From contig CAAGBH010000123.1 of NCBI GenBank assembly GCA_900768035.1, positions 1 through 9,218 of the forward strand: DNA of 9,218 bases, read 5' to 3'. Of this stretch, positions 5,351-9,218 are shown piece after piece. How positions within the stretch are numbered: position 1 is the stretch's first letter; each line of letters opens with the position of its first letter. The notes under the pieces were generated by a model, which was not told the DNA's origin, ran no database searches, and saw only the letters and a list, made by a program, of their open reading frames with translations. The DNA is from Clostridia bacterium. Lineage in GTDB: Bacteria; Bacillota; Clostridia; Oscillospirales; Acutalibacteraceae. The position numbers were made by a program, and so were the translations under genes.

Positions 5351-7173
5351 TGTATTCTACCAAACATTTTTTCAAGTTCACGCTTTTTAATCTCAAAAGC
5401 GACGGGTCTTCCATGCGGACAGTACATAATATCTTTAGAGCGAAGCACCTTTTCAGCCAAATTCTGCATTTCATATTGGGAAATTTTAGTTCCCGCCTTA
5501 ATTGCCGCTTTACAGGCAACAGAATGGAAAAGATTTTCCTCACGAACGGTGTCAACACTTCCGCTGTTTATTAAAGAGCCTGCAATTTCAGATAAAATCA
5601 AAGAAATATCTTCCTCAACCAAAGTGGCAGGGACTGTTCTTACCGCAACAGTTGAATTACCGAAATCATCAATCTCAAAACCGCTCTCCAAAAGCAAGCC
5701 GTTATTATTTATAATCGCATCATATTCGTCCCTTTGGAGCATCACGGTCACAGGAGCGAGCAACGATTGAACCTCAATCTTTCTGTTATTTTTGAGTTGA
5801 TTAAAAAGTATTCGCTCGTGAGCGGCATGCTTATCAATCATAAACACACTATCGCCCATTTCAGCCACAATATAAGTTCCAAAAGCCTCACCGATAATTC
5901 TGATATCTTCTTTTTTCTCAACCGTTACAGTTTTTTCAATATCAACATCAATCTTTGGTGTGGGTTTTGTTTCTTCAATCTTAATCGGTTCGGTTTTTTG
6001 ACCATTATCGCCAACATAAGAAAATTTATTCATAAAATCAGGTTTTTGAGGTGTTTCAAAAACCAAACTTCTTGCCGGTTTTTCCACTTCGTCAGTTTTT
6101 ATCGCAGTTTGCCTGAACTGTTCGGTTGTCATACGCTCAAACTGATTGAACTGAGGTTTTTGTATTTTAACTTCGGGACGGGTATCGCCCTGTTGCAAAG
6201 CATTTTTAACCGCCGCATAAACACTGTCAAAAATCCGCTTTTCGTCAGAAAAACGAACCTCGGTTTTAGCGGGATGAACATTAACATCAACCATATCAAA
6301 CGGCACTTTTAAATAAATCACGAAGCACGGGAATTTGCCAATCATAGCACTGTTTTTATATGCTTGTTCAACAGCGGCAACTACCGTTCCTGAACGGACA
6401 AGTCTTCCATTTAAGAATGTAAACTGACCGTTTCTTGTGGCTTTGCAAGCAACAGGCTTACATACCAATCCGTTTACACCAATTCCGCCGTATTCGCCCG
6501 ACAGTTCAATCAAACTATTTGAAAATTCTCTGCCGAGAACACTGTAAACCGCACTCTTGATTTTTCCGTCACCGGTTGTATTAAGTGTTGGCTTACCGTC
6601 ACGGATAAATTTAAAAGAAACTTCGGGGTGAGAAAGCGCCATTCTGTCAATTACAGTAGCGCAAGCATTAGACTCCGAAACATCCTTTTTCAAAAACTTC
6701 ATACGGGCAGGCGTATTATAAAACAAATCTTTTATAATAATCGTCGTGCCGTCAGGACAGCCCGCATCCGAAAAATCGGTCTCAGTTCCGCCCTCTATTG
6801 CATAATGTATACCCATTTCCTGATTTTTGGGTTTAGTTAGCATTTCAACCTTGGAAACCGAAGAAATTGCCGCTAAGGCCTCGCCTCGAAATCCCAAGGT
6901 GCAAATACTGTCAAGGTCGTTTTCTGCCTTGATTTTACTTGTGGCGTGGCGCAAAAATGCCAACGGAACGTCATCTTTTTCTATTCCGATTCCGTTATCA
7001 GTAATACGGATATACGAAATACCGCCGTGTTTTATTTCAACTGTAATAACCGTAGCGCCCGCATCAATCGAGTTTTCCACAAGTTCCTTTATGACCGATG
7101 ACGGTCTTTCAACAACTTCACCTGCGGCAATAAGTTCTGCTACTTGTTTTGATAAAACATTAATCTTTGACAT
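5347..7173 (-). CDS. mutL: DNA mismatch repair protein MutL (endonuclease type)
   Basis: MutL is recruited by mismatch-bound MutS and, in bacteria lacking MutH, nicks the strand to be repaired under control of the sliding clamp. The GHKL ATPase domain fills about residues 1-325: VIKELVENSIDAG (27-39, with E30 and N34 expected to act in ATP/Mg binding), DNGIGI (59-64), GFRGEALAAI (94-103), NTPARMKFLK (153-162) and VDVNVHPAKTEVRF (296-308). A poorly conserved linker covers about 330-422. The C-terminal domain (423-608) carries DKHAAHERILF (447-457), ACKAAIKAG (553-561), CPHGRP (585-590) and a terminal FGR (604-606) corresponding to the FxR motif, so the nuclease metal site looks mostly intact. 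QSLLAP (469-474) resembles the clamp-binding motif. The last Glu of the usual DQHA(X)2E(X)4E is N458 here. The ATG lies 15 bases after mutS with only a weak GGTG-type ribosome site. Confidence 0.97.
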   Translation of the reverse strand: MSKINVLSKQVAELIAAGEVVERPSSVIKELVENSIDAGATVITVEIKHGGISYIRITDNGIGIEKDDVPLAFLRHATSKIKAENDLDSICTLGFRGEALAAISSVSKVEMLTKPKNQEMGIHYAIEGGTETDFSDAGCPDGTTIIIKDLFYNTPARMKFLKKDVSESNACATVIDRMALSHPEVSFKFIRDGKPTLNTTGDGKIKSAVYSVLGREFSNSLIELSGEYGGIGVNGLVCKPVACKATRNGQFTFLNGRLVRSGTVVAAVEQAYKNSAMIGKFPCFVIYLKVPFDMVDVNVHPAKTEVRFSDEKRIFDSVYAAVKNALQQGDTRPEVKIQKPQFNQFERMTTEQFRQTAIKTDEVEKPARSLVFETPQKPDFMNKFSYVGDNGQKTEPIKIEETKPTPKIDVDIEKTVTVEKKEDIRIIGEAFGTYIVAEMGDSVFMIDKHAAHERILFNQLKNNRKIEVQSLLAPVTVMLQRDEYDAIINNNGLLLESGFEIDDFGNSTVAVRTVPATLVEEDISLILSEIAGSLINSGSVDTVREENLFHSVACKAAIKAGTKISQYEMQNLAEKVLRSKDIMYCPHGRPVAFEIKKRELEKMFGRIQ

Positions 7174-7188
7174 TTTTACACCAACTTT

Positions 7189-9218
7189 CTATATATCTTT
7201 TGCTTTATTGCAGATATCAAATAAAATCTGCATAGATTCAATCGGGGTTAACGTGTTAACATCAATCGCTTTGAGGTCTTTTAAAATTTCCCCTGCATTT
7301 TGCATCTCAAGTGACATCTGAACATCGTCACTCGGCGCAACTTTATATTTAACAACACCCTCGTTTTCGGTTTGTTTTAAAATTTCTTTCGCACGTTCGA
7401 TAACCCAATTAGGTATTCCGCTCAATTTAGCAACTTCAATACCGTAACTGTCATCCGCACCGCCTCGCACAATACGACGAAGAAATGTTATATCGTCACC
7501 ACGTTTTTTAACCGCAATATTATAATTCTTAACACCTTGCAACTGATTTTCCATCTCGGTCAGTTCGTGATAGTGGGTTGCAAAGAGCGCTTTTGCACCG
7601 AGTTTGCGCTTATCGGCAACAAATTCTAATACCGCACGTGCTATTGACATACCATCAAAAGTAGAGGTGCCTCTGCCGATTTCGTCAAGAATCAAAAGGC
7701 TGTGTTTTGTGGCATTCTTTAAAATACCCGCAACCTCGCTCATTTCCACCATAAATGTTGACTGACCTGACGCCAAATCGTCAGATGCGCCGACACGGGT
7801 AAAAATAGCGTCAACCACGCCGATTTCTGCCATTTCGGCGGGAACAAAACAACCGATTTGCGCCATAAGTGTTATCAAAGCCACCTGACGCATATATGTA
7901 GACTTACCTGCCATATTAGGACCTGTGATTATAGCACAACGGTCATCATTCATATTAAGGAATGTATCATTAGATACAAACGGTGTTTTAATAACCTGTT
8001 CAACAACGGGGTGTCTGCCTGATTTAATTGAAATCACACCGCTATTTGTCACAAGTGGCATACAGTAATGATTATCAGCCGATACTGTTGCCAATGAGGT
8101 TAAAACATCAAGATTTGCGATTGCGTTTGCAGTTTTCTGAAAACGTCTTACTTCGTTTGCAATTTTCTTTCTGATTTCATCAAAAATTTCATACTCAACC
8201 TGAACTATTTTATCCTTAGCGGTAAGCACTCTTTTTTCAATTTCTTTAAGTTCTTCTGTTATAAAGCGTTCAGCGTTAGTTAAGGTTTGTTTTCTGATAT
8301 AATCCTCAGGAACTTTATCAAGGAAAGAATTTGTTACCTCGATATAATAACCGAAAACCTTATTATATCGCACACGAAGATTTTTAATTCCTGTGCGGTC
8401 CTTTTCCCTTGCTTCGATTTCTGCTAAAACACTCGTACCCGACTGCATATCGTGGCGCAAAGTATCAACCAACTGATTATATCCATCTTTAATAAGACCG
8501 CCCTCACGAACAGTTGTCGGCGCTTCGGGGTTTATTGCCATAGAAATCAACTGTGTTATATCTTCTAAGGTATCAATATTGTTATGAATTTCATTGAGCA
8601 TTCTACAGTTGACACCGCTTAAAACACCCTTGATTTGCGGGAATTTTTCCGCCGTAACCGCAAGGTTAAGCAAATCCCTTGCATTCGCCGAGCCGTAAAC
8701 CACCTTAGTCATAATACGCTCGATATCACGGATACCGCAAAGACTTTCACCAACTTCGCCACGAAGAATAACATCAGAAACCAATTCATCAACTGCATTC
8801 TGACGAAGATTGATTGAAGCAATATTTAAAAGCGGTTGCTGAATCCAATTCTTTATCAAGCGCTTACCCATTGCAGTTTTGGTTTTATCAAGCACCCATA
8901 AAAGAGAGCCTTTTTTAGCCTTTGTGCGCATTGTTTCGCAAAGTTCAAGATTGCGAACAGCCGTTATATCAAGGCGCATATACTGACTGTCGGTATAAAC
9001 ATTAATCTCATTAACCGAAATCTGACCGTTTACGCCTGTTTCATAAAGATATTCTAACACCGCTCCAAAAGCCGTAGACACAGCAGAGTTTTTAGGCAAG
9101 CCTATATTCTCAACACTGACAACGCCAAAGTGTTTTAAAATCAAATCTTCGGTTTCCTGTGGTGAAAAACTTGATTCTTCACGCTCGGTAATAACGACTT
9201 GAAAAGTTCTTTCCAAGA
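7189..9218 (-). CDS. mutS: DNA mismatch repair ATPase MutS (5' end outside window)
   Basis: MutS recognises mismatches and small loops and uses ATP to become a sliding clamp that recruits MutL. The visible 675 codons are open to the right edge, so the TTG at 9216 should be read as an internal leucine. By comparison with the roughly 860 residues of B. subtilis MutS, about 190 N-terminal residues are missing, including the mismatch-reading FxE domain. Residues below count from that TTG. Part of the connector domain is at 1-65; the lever/clamp core includes KKGSLLWVLDKTKTAMGKRL (101-120), GLIKDGYN (240-247), NKVFGYYIEVT (285-295) and RKQTLTNAERFIT (308-320). The ATPase has Walker A GPNMAGKST (432-440), STFMVEM (486-492), Walker B LLILDE (507-512), GRGTSTFDG (514-522) and ATHYHEL (546-552). 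An HTH dimerisation region follows (about 585-615). QMSLEM (634-639) is a possible clamp-binding motif, and TPIESMQILFDI (657-668) is the usual C-terminal segment. Confidence 0.98.
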   Translation of the reverse strand, partial: LERTFQVVITEREESSFSPQETEDLILKHFGVVSVENIGLPKNSAVSTAFGAVLEYLYETGVNGQISVNEINVYTDSQYMRLDITAVRNLELCETMRTKAKKGSLLWVLDKTKTAMGKRLIKNWIQQPLLNIASINLRQNAVDELVSDVILRGEVGESLCGIRDIERIMTKVVYGSANARDLLNLAVTAEKFPQIKGVLSGVNCRMLNEIHNNIDTLEDITQLISMAINPEAPTTVREGGLIKDGYNQLVDTLRHDMQSGTSVLAEIEAREKDRTGIKNLRVRYNKVFGYYIEVTNSFLDKVPEDYIRKQTLTNAERFITEELKEIEKRVLTAKDKIVQVEYEIFDEIRKKIANEVRRFQKTANAIANLDVLTSLATVSADNHYCMPLVTNSGVISIKSGRHPVVEQVIKTPFVSNDTFLNMNDDRCAIITGPNMAGKSTYMRQVALITLMAQIGCFVPAEMAEIGVVDAIFTRVGASDDLASGQSTFMVEMSEVAGILKNATKHSLLILDEIGRGTSTFDGMSIARAVLEFVADKRKLGAKALFATHYHELTEMENQLQGVKNYNIAVKKRGDDITFLRRIVRGGADDSYGIEVAKLSGIPNWVIERAKEILKQTENEGVVKYKVAPSDDVQMSLEMQNAGEILKDLKAIDVNTLTPIESMQILFDICNKAKDI

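Noticed and set aside
5734..6312. A 192-codon plus-strand open frame opposite mutL
   Set aside because: It lies mostly against the poorly conserved MutL linker, is rich in Phe, Asn and Ile as expected of an antisense frame, and shows no family motif or convincing ribosome site.
6827..7321. A 164-codon plus-strand open frame across the mutL/mutS junction
   Set aside because: It is antisense to the conserved ATPase motifs of MutL and the MutS C-terminus, with no motif of its own.
1..9218. CRISPR arrays, tRNA or rRNA genes, insertion sequences, riboswitches, attachment sites
   Set aside because: I saw no regularly spaced repeats, transposase or integrase motifs, or structured RNA genes, and almost every base is occupied by coding sequence.

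Overview
The window is a compact run of nine recognisable genes, all on the minus strand, with no intergenic gap longer than about 21 bases. A possible tenth gene just begins at the left edge. The fairly low GC content, purine-rich Shine-Dalgarno sites and gene set (SepF, DivIVA, YlmH, an endonuclease-type MutL) point to a Gram-positive Firmicute. The mutS-mutL-miaA run, the HlyD-like gene beside yggS and the lack of ylmG suggest class Clostridia, perhaps a gut Oscillospirales/Ruminococcaceae-type organism. The taxon is an inference from gene content and protein style, not from a search.

In transcription order, from the right edge to the left, the first block is information processing. It holds mutS (its 5' end lies outside the window), mutL and miaA, that is, DNA mismatch repair plus tRNA A37 prenylation. 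A gene for a membrane-anchored HlyD/membrane-fusion-like protein follows, with its ribosome binding site inside the end of miaA. The second block resembles the Gram-positive region downstream of the division cluster: yggS/ylmE (PLP homeostasis), sepF (FtsZ membrane anchor), ylmH (S4-domain RNA-binding protein), divIVA (polar/septal scaffold) and lspA (lipoprotein signal peptidase). After lspA, a short open frame from base 26 to the edge could be the start of the next gene; an RluD-type pseudouridine synthase would fit by position, but too little is visible to say.

Stop/start overlaps (ATGA, TAATG), Shine-Dalgarno sites buried in the preceding gene and spacings of 4 to 21 bases suggest one long co-transcribed, partly translationally coupled unit. 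No convincing promoter or terminator is visible, so the main promoter is probably upstream of mutS, outside the window.

This is mostly a conserved housekeeping region. I do not see a clearly new system. The best candidate for a second look is the HlyD-like protein, which has no visible transporter partner and sits between the repair/tRNA genes and the division genes. Smaller points are the missing ylmG, a TTG start on lspA forced by an in-frame stop, and altered residues in the DivIVA membrane loop and the MutL endonuclease motif.
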